A stretch of DNA of 44,665 nt from Mucilaginibacter terrenus (lineage in GTDB: Bacteria; Bacteroidota; Bacteroidia; Sphingobacteriales; Sphingobacteriaceae), in assembly GCF_003432065.1 (NCBI RefSeq), contig NZ_QWDE01000008.1:1-44665 (forward strand). Reading direction: 5' to 3'. Numbering within the stretch: the stretch's first letter is position 1; each line of letters opens with the position of its first letter. The position numbers and the translations under genes are program-made. Of the stretch, positions 15,354-24,760 are shown piece by piece. The notes below the pieces were generated by a model. It was given only the letters and a program-made list of their open reading frames with translations. It was not told the DNA's origin and did not search any database.

Positions 15354-16235
15354 ATGAGTTTGTTGTTAACCGCTATAGACAGAGTAGACCAAATCAGTAA
15401 AGAGGACTTTATAAACAACTACTTAAAACCGCGTAAACCGCTTGTAATTACCAAAGCAACAAAGAACTGGCCGGCACTACAAAAATGGACCTTTGATTAT
15501 CTTAAAGAAGTAGTAGGCGACATTAAGGTTCCGCTTTACGACAGCAGTAAGGCAGACCCATCCAAGCCGATAAATGCCTCTGCTGCAGAGATGAAGTTTG
15601 GTGACTACATAGATCTCATTCAAAGGGAACCAACAGATCTGCGGATATTTCTGTTCGACCCTATTAAGCACGCTCCCAAGTTACTGGATGACTACCGGTC
15701 CCCTACCGATTTAATGGGCGGCTTCCTTGACAAATACCCCAACATGTTTTTCGGCGGAAGAGGTTCGGTAACGTTCTTGCATTACGACATTGACCTCGCT
15801 CATATATTTCACACTCATTTTAATGGCCGCAAGCACGTGATTCTTTTTGATCAGAAATGGAGCGAACGCCTTTATTGCATTCCGTTTGCTACTTACGCGC
15901 TGGAAGATTACGACATTGAAAACCCCGATTTTGGCAAATTTCCGGCACTGGATGGTATTGAAGGCCAGGAAACAATTCTGGAACACGGCGACACTTTGTT
16001 TATGCCAACTGGTTACTGGCACTGGATGAAATATCTTGATGGATCATTCTCTATATCATTACGTGCGTGGGATAGCTCGTGGGCTATCAAAGCAAAAAGT
16101 TTATACAATTTAACCCTGCAACGCAAGTTTGACGACGTCATGAAAAAAAACTTCAAAAAACGTTACATGGATTGGAAAGAAGAGCTTGCAATAAAACGCG
16201 CGAACAAAGCCTTATCACAAGGTAAACCTTTCTGA
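15354..16235 (+). CDS. JmjC/cupin-8 family Fe(II)-dependent oxygenase, paralogue A
   Basis: A 293-residue cytosolic cupin_8/JmjC-like protein. The iron ligands are visible as FLHYDID (His143, Asp145) and GYWHWMKY (His223), and RKHVILF after the HxD motif supplies the Lys (160) expected to contact 2-oxoglutarate. This matches FIH-like and tRNA- or protein-hydroxylating enzymes; substrate unknown. ATG 15354 fits the paralogue at 18343, which has the same N-terminal spacing; a TTG at 15336 would add six residues. The two paralogues agree over their whole length (about 60-65% by eye) and flank a PAS histidine kinase. Confidence 0.88.
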   Translation: MSLLLTAIDRVDQISKEDFINNYLKPRKPLVITKATKNWPALQKWTFDYLKEVVGDIKVPLYDSSKADPSKPINASAAEMKFGDYIDLIQREPTDLRIFLFDPIKHAPKLLDDYRSPTDLMGGFLDKYPNMFFGGRGSVTFLHYDIDLAHIFHTHFNGRKHVILFDQKWSERLYCIPFATYALEDYDIENPDFGKFPALDGIEGQETILEHGDTLFMPTGYWHWMKYLDGSFSISLRAWDSSWAIKAKSLYNLTLQRKFDDVMKKNFKKRYMDWKEELAIKRANKALSQGKPF

Positions 16236-16348
16236 TCGGCTGTTATTTAACATGCTAAAACTTCTTTAGTTCTAAAACTATAAGTTATAAAACCCACAGT
16301 CCAAACTTTCGTAAAAGGCTGTTGTTTGTTGAGTGTTAATAACAGAAA

Positions 16349-18190
16349 ATGTCGAGCCAAAACCAGCCTTTAATTCCGGTAGAGGAACAATTTAAAATAA
16401 TAGCCGATACTGCCCCGGTACTAATCTGGATATCTGGTGTGGACAAGTTGTGCTATTTTTTTAATACTGGCTGGTTAAATTTTACAGGACGATCAATGCA
16501 GCAGGAAGTTGGAACTGGCTGGACAGAAGGTGTACATCCGGATGACTTGCAGCGCTGTTTGAAAACATATTTTCATGCATTTGATGCTCGCGAGGAATTC
16601 AGAATAGAGTATCGGCTCAAAAGGCACGATGGTCGTTTCTGCTGGGTGATAGATCATGGCGTACCCAGATATACTCAGGATGGGGAGTTCGCAGGATATA
16701 TCGGATCTTGTATAAATATAGACAGTGTTTTAGAATCTGAACGGGTTAAAACAGATTTTATAAGCAGTGAATCCGTTAAGAACGAGCAAGCTCTAAATGA
16801 AGAGTTAGCCTCAACAAATGAGGAACTTACAGCCGCGAATGAAGAACTGGCATCAATAAACATGCAATTGGTGTCTGCCCAGGGCAAACTTGCTGCACTG
16901 AACAGTCAGTTGGAGGAAAAAGTACTTTTACGTACCGCAGAATTGGAGCAGAGTGAGCAGGAACAACAGGCGCTGAACGAAGAACTCGCAGCCACCAACG
17001 AAGAATTGACTGCTGCTAATGACGGGCTTGTAATTAGTCAGGAACAACTCCAGAATACTATACGCGAACTTGCAGAAAGCGAGCACCAGATTCGCAGTCT
17101 GGTAGAAAGTGCGCCGTTCCCGATAGGTGTGTATAAGGGGCGGGAGATGCGCATCATACTTGCAAACCAATCCATTATGGATGTTTGGGGGAAAGGAAAC
17201 GATGTTGTAGGTAAACTGTATTCAGAAATATTACCTGAGCTGTCTAATCAGCAAATCTATTCTCAACTGGATGATGTATATACTACCGGCGTGCCATTCC
17301 ACGCCCGTAACCAACGGGTTGACATTGTAGTTGATGGCAAGCTACAGCCCTACTATTTTAACTATAGCTTTACTCCGCTTTATGATACCGCAGGCAATAT
17401 TTATGGTGTTATGAATACTGCCGCGGAAGTCACCGATCTGGTATTAGCCAAACAGCGTGTTGAGCAAAGCGAGAGGCAGCTTGAGCAAAGCCTTGAAGAC
17501 GTGCATAAGCTGCAACGCCAAAAGGACGGCTTTATAGGTATTGCGAGCCATGAGTTAAAAACGCCGCTGACATCATTATCAGCTATTATACAGGTACTTA
17601 CAGCAAAGCTTAAAGATTCAACAGACCCTTTTATATCCGGTGGGCTAAGTAAAGCAACCGCCCAGGTTAAGAAAATGAGCAACCTTATTAACGGCTTTCT
17701 CAACATTTCCAGGCTGGAGTCTGGTAAAATTTTGATAGAGAAGCAACAATTTAGATTGGACCAGTTGCTGGATGACGTTATCGACGAGGTACAATTGACA
17801 ACCCAAAACCATCAAATTTCGCATTTATCACGCCAACCAATAAATGTTTTTGCCGACAAAGAAAAGATAGGCTCGGTTTTAGCTAATCTTCTCAGCAATG
17901 CTATAAAATACTCTCCTAAAGGCAGGCAAATAGACGTTAGTTACGAGGTGCAAAACAACATAGTAAAAGTTGCTATCCGTGATGAAGGTATGGGCATTAA
18001 ACAGCAAGACCTGGACAAGTTGTTTGACCGGTACTACCGTGTAGAATCGAACCACACACGTCACATATCCGGTTTTGGTATAGGGCTATATCTAAGTGCG
18101 GAAATCATTAAACAGCATGATGGGGAGATATGGGCCGAAAGCGAAAGCGGTGTTGGATCAACCTTCTACTTTACACTGCCGTTAAATTAA
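16349..18190 (+). CDS. soluble PAS-coiled coil-PAS histidine kinase
   Basis: A 613-residue hybridless sensor kinase without membrane segments. PAS 1 spans about 12-130 with a PAC segment (FRIEYRLKRHDGRFCWV). Residues about 140-245 are a long coiled coil containing two near-identical NEELAxTNEELTAAN blocks. PAS 2 lies at about 248-365. The DHp helix holds SHELKTPL with phospho-acceptor His401; the ATPase domain shows NLLSNAIKYSP (N box), DEGMGI (G1) and GFGIGLYLS (G2). No receiver domain and no adjacent response regulator are present, so its partner is elsewhere. It sits between the two JmjC paralogues, with 113 and 152 bp gaps, so it is not clearly in an operon with them. Confidence 0.95.
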   Translation: MSSQNQPLIPVEEQFKIIADTAPVLIWISGVDKLCYFFNTGWLNFTGRSMQQEVGTGWTEGVHPDDLQRCLKTYFHAFDAREEFRIEYRLKRHDGRFCWVIDHGVPRYTQDGEFAGYIGSCINIDSVLESERVKTDFISSESVKNEQALNEELASTNEELTAANEELASINMQLVSAQGKLAALNSQLEEKVLLRTAELEQSEQEQQALNEELAATNEELTAANDGLVISQEQLQNTIRELAESEHQIRSLVESAPFPIGVYKGREMRIILANQSIMDVWGKGNDVVGKLYSEILPELSNQQIYSQLDDVYTTGVPFHARNQRVDIVVDGKLQPYYFNYSFTPLYDTAGNIYGVMNTAAEVTDLVLAKQRVEQSERQLEQSLEDVHKLQRQKDGFIGIASHELKTPLTSLSAIIQVLTAKLKDSTDPFISGGLSKATAQVKKMSNLINGFLNISRLESGKILIEKQQFRLDQLLDDVIDEVQLTTQNHQISHLSRQPINVFADKEKIGSVLANLLSNAIKYSPKGRQIDVSYEVQNNIVKVAIRDEGMGIKQQDLDKLFDRYYRVESNHTRHISGFGIGLYLSAEIIKQHDGEIWAESESGVGSTFYFTLPLN

Positions 18191-18342
18191 CCCCACCTCT
18201 GAAAGTGGCTATACTTGTTCACGTGTGGTGCTTACGTAACTTTAACACCATTTTAACTGGTTATTCATTTTAAATTTATTATTTTGATATATCGGGGTAA
18301 CCTTTAACTAATAACAGTTGGCGGTTTAACCTGTATCCCTAT

Positions 18343-19227
18343 ATGTGCTTTAAACTAGGTCCGATTGATACTGTCGACACGATTTCTGCTGAAGATTTTA
18401 GAAAGCATTATCTTAAACCACGCCGCCCGCTCATTATAAAGGGGCTTACAAATAATTGGCCTGCACGTGAAAAATGGACACCGGAATACCTTAAGGAGGT
18501 TGTCGGCAAAAAGGTGGTACCTTTATATGATAACTCCAAAGCCGATCCATCCAAGCCCATTAACTCATCAGTGAAAGAAATGCCTTTTGATGAGTACATC
18601 GACCTGATAAGATCCACCCCTACTGAACTACGTATTTTCTTCTTCAACATTTTCAAGCAAGCGCCAGAACTACTTAATGATATTGTGCTGCCTAAAGACC
18701 TTATGGGTGGCTTTCTGGAGAGCATGCCTGCTATGTTCTTCGGAGGGTCCAACTCTGTTACTTTCCTGCATTATGATATTGATTTGCCACATATCTTTCA
18801 CACGCACTTTGGCGGCCGTAAGCATGTGATACTTTTTGAAAATAAATGGAAACGCCGGTTGTACTGCATCCCTAACGCTACCTACGCGCTGGAGGATTAC
18901 GATGTACTAAATCCGGATATCAAAAAGTTTCCAGCTTTAGAGGGTGTAGAAGGTACCGAAGCTTTCCTGGAGCATGGCGATACGTTATTTATGCCCACAG
19001 GCTACTGGCACTGGATGAAGTATATAGATGGGTCTTACTCGCTTAGCCTGCGTGCATGGGATGCCTCTTTAAGCCGAAAAGCTGCAAGCATCTACAACCT
19101 CGCTATAAAGGGAGGTTTAGATAGTCTGTTGAAGATGGGACTTAAGAAAAACTACGCTCAATACCGCGAAAGGTTAGCAGTAAAATGGGCAGAAAAGGAA
19201 TTAGCCGCCGGAAAGCCGAGGCAATAA
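18343..19227 (+). CDS. JmjC/cupin-8 family Fe(II)-dependent oxygenase, paralogue B
   Basis: A 294-residue paralogue of the 15354 gene with the same ligand positions: FLHYDID (His143, Asp145), GYWHWMKY (His223) and RKHVILF (Lys160). The blocks SKADPSKPIN, DLMGGFL, YALEDYD and EHGDTLFMPTGYW are unchanged between copies, while the C-terminal 50 residues differ most. It probably performs the same chemistry on a related substrate. It converges with the DUF4440 gene, whose stop is 10 bp away. Confidence 0.88.
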   Translation: MCFKLGPIDTVDTISAEDFRKHYLKPRRPLIIKGLTNNWPAREKWTPEYLKEVVGKKVVPLYDNSKADPSKPINSSVKEMPFDEYIDLIRSTPTELRIFFFNIFKQAPELLNDIVLPKDLMGGFLESMPAMFFGGSNSVTFLHYDIDLPHIFHTHFGGRKHVILFENKWKRRLYCIPNATYALEDYDVLNPDIKKFPALEGVEGTEAFLEHGDTLFMPTGYWHWMKYIDGSYSLSLRAWDASLSRKAASIYNLAIKGGLDSLLKMGLKKNYAQYRERLAVKWAEKELAAGKPRQ

Positions 19228-19237
19228 TTTAGTCTGG

Positions 19238-19657
19238 TCAGGAAGTATGGTCACAAACTATCTTCCACTCGCCGTTTATTTTACGGAACCATAGAGTAAA
19301 GTAGCCACCGGGTTGGTCCTTTTCCCGCTTAAGCGACCACGCGCCCATAACAAAAGCGTCTCTTTCGCCAAGTAGTTCTATCTTATCCAGCCTAAAAGTA
19401 AGCCGCCCCATCGCCGCTTTGTCCGGATAGCCTTTCTTGTAGCCGTCGTAAGTTTGCTGCCATCCGTAGTTTGGTCCGCGTTTGCTGATGAACATCAGCG
19501 AATCGGATTTCCAATAGCCCTGCATAAAGCCCTCAAGGTCGCCTTTGCTCCAGGCAATCTCCTGGTCGTGCATCAGTTGCTGTATAGCTTCTTTATCCTG
19601 TGCAAAGCAAAAACTTGTCGCAAATGATAATACTAAACAAAGCAGTGTGTTCTTCAT
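19238..19657 (-). CDS. secreted DUF4440 (NTF2/SnoaL-like) protein
   Basis: A 139-residue protein with a signal peptide (MKNTLLCLVLSFATSFCFAQ) followed by a single SnoaL/NTF2-like domain. DUF4440 marks are IQQLMHDQEIAWSKGDLEGFMQGYW at the start and GYFTLWFRKINGEWKIVCDHTS at the end. The fold is a small cone that binds ligands or forms dimers; no specific enzyme activity can be read. It is divergent from the PfkB kinase across 102 bp. Confidence 0.88.
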   Translation of the reverse strand: MKNTLLCLVLSFATSFCFAQDKEAIQQLMHDQEIAWSKGDLEGFMQGYWKSDSLMFISKRGPNYGWQQTYDGYKKGYPDKAAMGRLTFRLDKIELLGERDAFVMGAWSLKREKDQPGGYFTLWFRKINGEWKIVCDHTS

Positions 19658-19759
19658 ATTTTAAAGATATAGATTTAAGAAACATTAATTGCAAGTCGCC
19701 CGTTAAGTAAACGCCCAATCATTAAAAATTAATTAGCTTTACGTTTTCAGCCCCAAAAT

Positions 19760-20638
19760 ATGAATAAACAGATACTGTGCTTCGGCGAGGTTTTATGGGA
19801 CGCATTTGGCGATGGTAAAAAGGCAGGTGGCGCGCCTATGAATGTTGCACGCCATTTGGTGCAGCAAGGCAACAATGTACTTTTTGCCAGCAGAGTAGGC
19901 GCCGATCCATCCGGTGAGGAACTAACAGGCTTTCTAAAAACAAGCGGCCTTTACAGCAACCTGCTACAGCAGGATGAGCAACTCCCCACTTGCGAGGTGG
20001 CCGTGCAACTGGACGAAAACAATACGGCTACATACGTTTTTCCGGAAAAGGTATCCTGGGACAACATCCAGTTTACTGATGAGCTGAATACTGCTGCACG
20101 TAACGCAGGTGCTATTGTTTTTGGCAGCTTGGCTTGCCGCTACGATACCACTATGGACACGCTTGTACAAGTGCTTGACGAAAGCGACGCTATCAAGATT
20201 TTTGATGTGAACCTGCGCCCGCCGCACTTTACACTTGGCACCATCGAAGCTTTGGCCGCCCGGGCGAATGTTATTAAAATGAACGAGGAAGAAGCGCAGC
20301 TATTAATCCACAGCAGCAAAACCGGCGACCTCAAGGAAATGATAATGGAATTCCAGAGCAAATTTAACGCAACGGTTATATGTGTAACCCGCGGAGACAA
20401 AGGCGCTATTATCTGGAAAGATTTCCAGTTTTTCGAGCATCCGGGTTACAGCGTTGAAGTAGCTGATACAGTGGGTGCGGGCGATTCGTTTCTGGCAACC
20501 CTTATTACGGGTTTAATAAACGACGAACCTGTCCCGGACATCCTATGCAAAGCATGCGCAGTAGGTGCATTTGTTGCCAGCAAGCGGGGCGCCAATCCTG
20601 AGTACAAAATAGACGAGGTAATGGCATCCTTGTCTTAA
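19760..20638 (+). CDS. PfkB-family sugar kinase, fructokinase-like
   Basis: A 292-residue ribokinase-fold enzyme that would phosphorylate a sugar, most likely fructose, with ATP. GGAPMNVARHLVQQG is the N-terminal PfkB signature and DTVGAGDSFLA is the second signature with the catalytic base Asp242. The opening CFGEVLWDAFGDGKKAGGAP is typical of bacterial fructokinases. No signal peptide is present. It is a single gene; a specific substrate cannot be fixed from sequence. Confidence 0.9.
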   Translation: MNKQILCFGEVLWDAFGDGKKAGGAPMNVARHLVQQGNNVLFASRVGADPSGEELTGFLKTSGLYSNLLQQDEQLPTCEVAVQLDENNTATYVFPEKVSWDNIQFTDELNTAARNAGAIVFGSLACRYDTTMDTLVQVLDESDAIKIFDVNLRPPHFTLGTIEALAARANVIKMNEEEAQLLIHSSKTGDLKEMIMEFQSKFNATVICVTRGDKGAIIWKDFQFFEHPGYSVEVADTVGAGDSFLATLITGLINDEPVPDILCKACAVGAFVASKRGANPEYKIDEVMASLS

Positions 20639-20731
20639 TTGTCATAACAGGCTAACAATTGACTTTATTGGGCTGAAAGGGAAACTTTTGCAGCAAATAA
20701 TCCGTTACTTTATATTCAGAAAGGGTACAAC

Positions 20732-21832
20732 ATGCGTGGTTACGGATTTTCGAATTTCAAACCCAACCAGATCCCCAAAGGCGGATTTGAAGAATTACTA
20801 AAACTTTTCCTGGAGCTGCTTAACTATACATCGGGCGATGCCGGTGAGGCATTATCTTGGCTTACCGAGTTGGATAAACAATACGGCATTACCAATGATG
20901 ACTATGGTATTGGCGACTTTATTGATGAGCTTAAACAGAAGGGCTATCTTGACGAAGATAAGCAGAACGGTGAGTTTAACATAACTGCTAAAACAGAACA
21001 AAGCATCCGGCAATCGGCACTGGAGGAGATCTTCGGCAAGCTAAAGAAATCGGGTAAGGGCAATCACCGCTCACCGCAAAGCGGTCAGGGCGATGAAAAA
21101 AATGCCGAGCGGCGTGAGTTTGAATTTGGCGATAGCCTGGACCAGATAGACATGACGCAATCTATACAGAATGCGCAGGTAAACCATGGTATAGGCGGCG
21201 ATTTCATGATGACGGAGCGGGATTTAGAGGTAGAGGAAATGGATTACAAAACTCTAACCTCAACCGTGCTGATGATAGACATATCGCACTCTATGATTCT
21301 TTACGGCGAAGACAGGATTACGCCTGCTAAAAAGGTTGCTATGGCCCTTGCAGAGCTTATACGGACCAAGTACCCTAAAGATACATTGGATATAGTTGTA
21401 TTTGGTAACGATGCCTGGCCAATTTCGTTGCAGGACCTCCCCTATTTGCAGGTTGGCCCGTACCACACCAACACCTATGCGGGTTTGGAATTGGCAACAG
21501 ATATGCTGCGTCGGCGCAAAACGCACAACAAACAAATTTTCATGATAACCGATGGTAAGCCAACCTGTTTAAAGGAAGGTACCCGTTATTATAAGAACAG
21601 CATAGGGTTGGACAGAAAGGTGGTGAACAAAACCTTGAACATGGCGGCGCAATGCAAAAGGCTTAAAATACCAATTACCACTTTTATGATTGCTAAGGAC
21701 CCTTACCTGCAGCAGTTTGTACGTAAGTTTACAGAGACCAACGGTGGTAAAGCATTCTACAGCTCATTAAATAACCTTGGCGAATACATTTTTGAAGATT
21801 ACGCCAGGAACAGAAGAAAAAACGTAAGGTAA
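20732..21832 (+). CDS. VWA-domain protein paired with an AAA+ ATPase
   Basis: A 366-residue cytosolic protein. The C-terminal half (about 175-360) is a von Willebrand A domain with the MIDAS motif DISHS (Asp183, Ser185, Ser187), a downstream Thr in HTNTYAG and FMITDGKPT. The N-terminal part is helical, with a Gly/Ser-rich linker near 105-125. It is 101 bp upstream of a ChlI/MoxR-type ATPase on the same strand; such VWA-ATPase pairs act together in metal insertion or in chaperoning protein complexes, as with Mg-chelatase or RavA-ViaA. Confidence 0.9.
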   Translation: MRGYGFSNFKPNQIPKGGFEELLKLFLELLNYTSGDAGEALSWLTELDKQYGITNDDYGIGDFIDELKQKGYLDEDKQNGEFNITAKTEQSIRQSALEEIFGKLKKSGKGNHRSPQSGQGDEKNAERREFEFGDSLDQIDMTQSIQNAQVNHGIGGDFMMTERDLEVEEMDYKTLTSTVLMIDISHSMILYGEDRITPAKKVAMALAELIRTKYPKDTLDIVVFGNDAWPISLQDLPYLQVGPYHTNTYAGLELATDMLRRRKTHNKQIFMITDGKPTCLKEGTRYYKNSIGLDRKVVNKTLNMAAQCKRLKIPITTFMIAKDPYLQQFVRKFTETNGGKAFYSSLNNLGEYIFEDYARNRRKNVR

Positions 21833-21833
21833 G

Positions 21834-21857
21834 CCCCTCAATCCCCTGAAGGGAAGT
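21834..21857. repeat. short C/G-rich palindromic repeat
   Basis: CCCCTCAATCCCCTGAAGGG (from 21835) has the same design as the copies near 41084, 41157 and 42053: a CCCCT word, two or three bases, then CCCCTgAAGGGG. It lies 2 bp after the VWA stop codon. It belongs to a dispersed intergenic repeat family. Confidence 0.5.
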
Positions 21858-21933
21858 AGCATATAAAGCAGGGCTAATCAAAAACAATCATCTATCGGTG
21901 AGATCATATAAACCGATGACATCAAACTAACGA

Positions 21934-23436
21934 ATGAATTATAAAGATATAACAACACTAGGGCAGCTTAAACAATCTGGCTATGTAAGCCGGTCTGTTA
22001 AAGACGAGCTGCGTGCTAACCTTATTAAACAACTTCAAAAAAAAGAAGGCGGGTTTGAGGGTATTGTCGGCTTTGAGGATACCGTTATTCCAGATCTGCA
22101 AACCGCTATCCTGTCACGCCACAACATCTTACTGCTAGGTCTTCGTGGTCAGGCTAAAACACGTATTGCCCGTTTGCTGGTAAACCTGCTGGACGAGTAT
22201 GTGCCTTATGTTGAAGGCTCGGAATTGTTTGACGATCCGTTGGCGCCAATTTCCTGGTTCGCACATAACCTCATCAAAGAAAAAGGTGACGAAACACCTA
22301 TTGGGTGGGTACATCGCAGCGAACGTTATACAGAAAAGCTGGCCACTCCCGACGTTACCGTTGCCGATTTAATTGGTGATGTTGACCCCATAAAGGCGGC
22401 CACCATGAAGCTGACCTACTCTGACGAGCGGGTAATTCACTTTGGCCTTATTCCGCGTGCGCACAGGGGCATATTTGTTATCAACGAACTTCCCGATCTG
22501 CAGGCGCGTATACAGGTATCGTTATTCAACATCCTGCAGGAACGCGATATACAGATACGTGGTTTTAAATTACGCCTGCCGCTAGACCTGCAATTTGTAT
22601 TCACCGCTAACCCGGAAGATTATACCAATCGTGGTTCAATCGTAACGCCACTTAAGGACCGTATAGAAAGCCAGATACTTACGCATTATCCGCGCACGGT
22701 GGAGATCTCCCGTAAGATCACCCAGCAGGAAGCATTATTATCGCCAGAGCAGCGTACTAACGTTGAAGCTGATGGTCTAGTGAAAGATTTGGTGGAGCAA
22801 ATAGCTTTTGAAGCACGTAATTCAGAATACATTGATAAGAAATCAGGTGTATCAGCCCGTTTAACCATTTCCGCTTATGAGAACCTGATCAGCAATGCCG
22901 AGCGCCGCATGATCATTAATGGTGAAAGCTCTACTTTTGTGCGCATTTCTGATTTCCTGGGTGTAATCCCTGCAATTACCGGTAAGATTGAACTGGTATA
23001 TGAAGGCGAATTAGAAGGGCCGGGCAAAGTGGCCAATATATTAATTGGCAAGGCAATAAAAACGCTGATGCTGCAATTTTTCCCTGATCCTGAAAAAGCC
23101 AAGAAATCGAAAGCGCCCAACCCATATGCAGAAATTGTAAACTGGTTTAGCGATGGCAACAGTATCTCGCTGGTAGACGATCTGCCTCAGCAGGATTATA
23201 AAAAGCTTTTGAACAGCGTACCGGGTTTAAAAGACGTTGTCAAGAAGTTTCATCCACGCTTAAGCGAGAATCAGCAATTGTTATTAATGGAGTTCATTCT
23301 TCACGGACTTGCGGAATTCTCACAGCTAAATAAAGGTTTCCTTGATAACGGCTTTGCCTTCTCGGATATGTTCAACAGCTTGTTCAATTTGCAGCCGGAT
23401 GAGGACGACCTTGATAATGACGACGATCGCTATTAA
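21934..23436 (+). CDS. ChlI/MoxR-type AAA+ ATPase
   Basis: A 500-residue ATPase. Walker A is GLRGQAKT (69-76), Walker B lies in GIFVINELPD, sensor 1 follows in FVFTANPEDYTNRG and the arginine-finger region in TPLKDRIESQI. The layout with LIGDVDPIKA and IPRAHRGI is that of magnesium-chelatase subunit I relatives. The C-terminal about 140 residues are a helical tail ending in an acidic stretch (DEDDLDNDDD). With the VWA protein it probably forms a two-part remodelling machine; this organism shows no chlorophyll genes here, so a chelatase role is unlikely. Confidence 0.92.
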   Translation: MNYKDITTLGQLKQSGYVSRSVKDELRANLIKQLQKKEGGFEGIVGFEDTVIPDLQTAILSRHNILLLGLRGQAKTRIARLLVNLLDEYVPYVEGSELFDDPLAPISWFAHNLIKEKGDETPIGWVHRSERYTEKLATPDVTVADLIGDVDPIKAATMKLTYSDERVIHFGLIPRAHRGIFVINELPDLQARIQVSLFNILQERDIQIRGFKLRLPLDLQFVFTANPEDYTNRGSIVTPLKDRIESQILTHYPRTVEISRKITQQEALLSPEQRTNVEADGLVKDLVEQIAFEARNSEYIDKKSGVSARLTISAYENLISNAERRMIINGESSTFVRISDFLGVIPAITGKIELVYEGELEGPGKVANILIGKAIKTLMLQFFPDPEKAKKSKAPNPYAEIVNWFSDGNSISLVDDLPQQDYKKLLNSVPGLKDVVKKFHPRLSENQQLLLMEFILHGLAEFSQLNKGFLDNGFAFSDMFNSLFNLQPDEDDLDNDDDRY

Positions 23437-23463
23437 CTTTGCCGCTCATTTTAACATTTGTTG

Positions 23464-24744
23464 ATGCAAGGTTCGCTGGCTACCATACTCCTTATTCCCG
23501 TTATTTTAATTGTTGATGCTTACCTGCTTAAAGGTTTAAAAGCCGCTTTTCCCAAACGTAAGTTCGCTGGGAAAAGCGGCTTTGTAGTTTCTTACTGGGT
23601 GTTTTCCGTTGCGCTGATCACTGCCGCGTTATTGGGTGTTTATTCACCATTGGGTGCCGGCATACGTGCCGCGTTCCTCTTCGGTTTCGCGTTGGTATTT
23701 ATATTTAAGTTTTGCTTCCTTTTAGCAATGCTGATAGATGAAGTGCGCCGTTGGGTAATCTTACGCAGAAAGAAGCATAAAGCACAGCCCATAATGGAAC
23801 AACCTGCGCCGGCTAAAGAAAACACCGACAACATCCCCCGTTCAGAATTTTTGATGAAGGCCGGCTTGCTGGCAGGTGTGGTACCCCTGGCAGCTATTAA
23901 ACTGACCATGTCTAAAGGGTGTTATGATTATCATGTAAGACAGGTAAACCTCTACCTGCCAAACCTGCCGAGGGCTTTCGACGGAATGCGTATCGGGCAG
24001 ATATCAGACATCCATTCCGGTAGCTTTTACAACAAAACCGCCGTAAAAGGCGGCGTAGAAATGTTATTGCGCGAGAAAACGGATGTTATTTTTTTTACTG
24101 GCGACCTTGTTAACAAAGAAGCCTGGGAGATGAAAGATTACCAGGACATTTTTACTAAGGTAAAAGCGCCGTTAGGCGTATACTCCATACTGGGCAATCA
24201 CGATTATGGCGATTACAGCGACTGGAGTTCACCAGCTGCTAAACAGAAGAACAATAACGCTATAATTGCCACCCACAAAAATATGGGTTGGGATATCCTG
24301 ATAGATGAACACCGCCGCCTGAAGGTTGATGGTGAAGAGATAGGGCTGCTGGGCATAGGCAACTGGGGGCGAATGAGCCGTTTCCCTAAGTACGGACGCA
24401 TGGATAAAGCGGTTGTTAATACTAATGACCTGCCCGTTAAATTGTTGTTGTCTCATGACCCATCGCATTGGCGCGCAGAAGTTTTACCAAAGTACCCGCA
24501 GATTGATGCAGTATTTGCAGGCCACACACATGGTTTGCAGTTTGGTATCCGTACAAATGACTTTCAATGGAGCCCGATAGAATACGTGTACCAGGAATGG
24601 GCCGGATTATACCGGGAGAAGCATCAGCAAATTTATGTGAATGTTGGTTATGGCTTCGCCGGCTTTGACGGCCGTGTTGGTATATTGCCCGAGATAACTA
24701 TATTTACACTAAGGGCCGCCGAAGACCCTAACTACAAAGCCTAG
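23464..24744 (+). CDS. membrane-anchored metallophosphoesterase
   Basis: A 426-residue protein. Residues 1-about 95 contain three hydrophobic segments (LATILLIPVILIVDAYLL; SYWVFSVALITAALLGVY; FLFGFALVFIFKFCFLLAML). The calcineurin-like domain follows with all five motifs: DIH (Asp182, His184), FFTGDLVN, GNHDYGD, LLSHDPSHW and FAGHTHG. It is YkuE-like, a group that hydrolyses phosphoesters such as lipid-linked pyrophosphates. ATG 23464 was chosen over TTG 23458. It starts 27 bp after the AAA+ gene and is 16 bp before the next gene, so it is within a five-gene run. Confidence 0.9.
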   Translation: MQGSLATILLIPVILIVDAYLLKGLKAAFPKRKFAGKSGFVVSYWVFSVALITAALLGVYSPLGAGIRAAFLFGFALVFIFKFCFLLAMLIDEVRRWVILRRKKHKAQPIMEQPAPAKENTDNIPRSEFLMKAGLLAGVVPLAAIKLTMSKGCYDYHVRQVNLYLPNLPRAFDGMRIGQISDIHSGSFYNKTAVKGGVEMLLREKTDVIFFTGDLVNKEAWEMKDYQDIFTKVKAPLGVYSILGNHDYGDYSDWSSPAAKQKNNNAIIATHKNMGWDILIDEHRRLKVDGEEIGLLGIGNWGRMSRFPKYGRMDKAVVNTNDLPVKLLLSHDPSHWRAEVLPKYPQIDAVFAGHTHGLQFGIRTNDFQWSPIEYVYQEWAGLYREKHQQIYVNVGYGFAGFDGRVGILPEITIFTLRAAEDPNYKA

Positions 24745-24760
24745 CTACACTTTCGCATCT

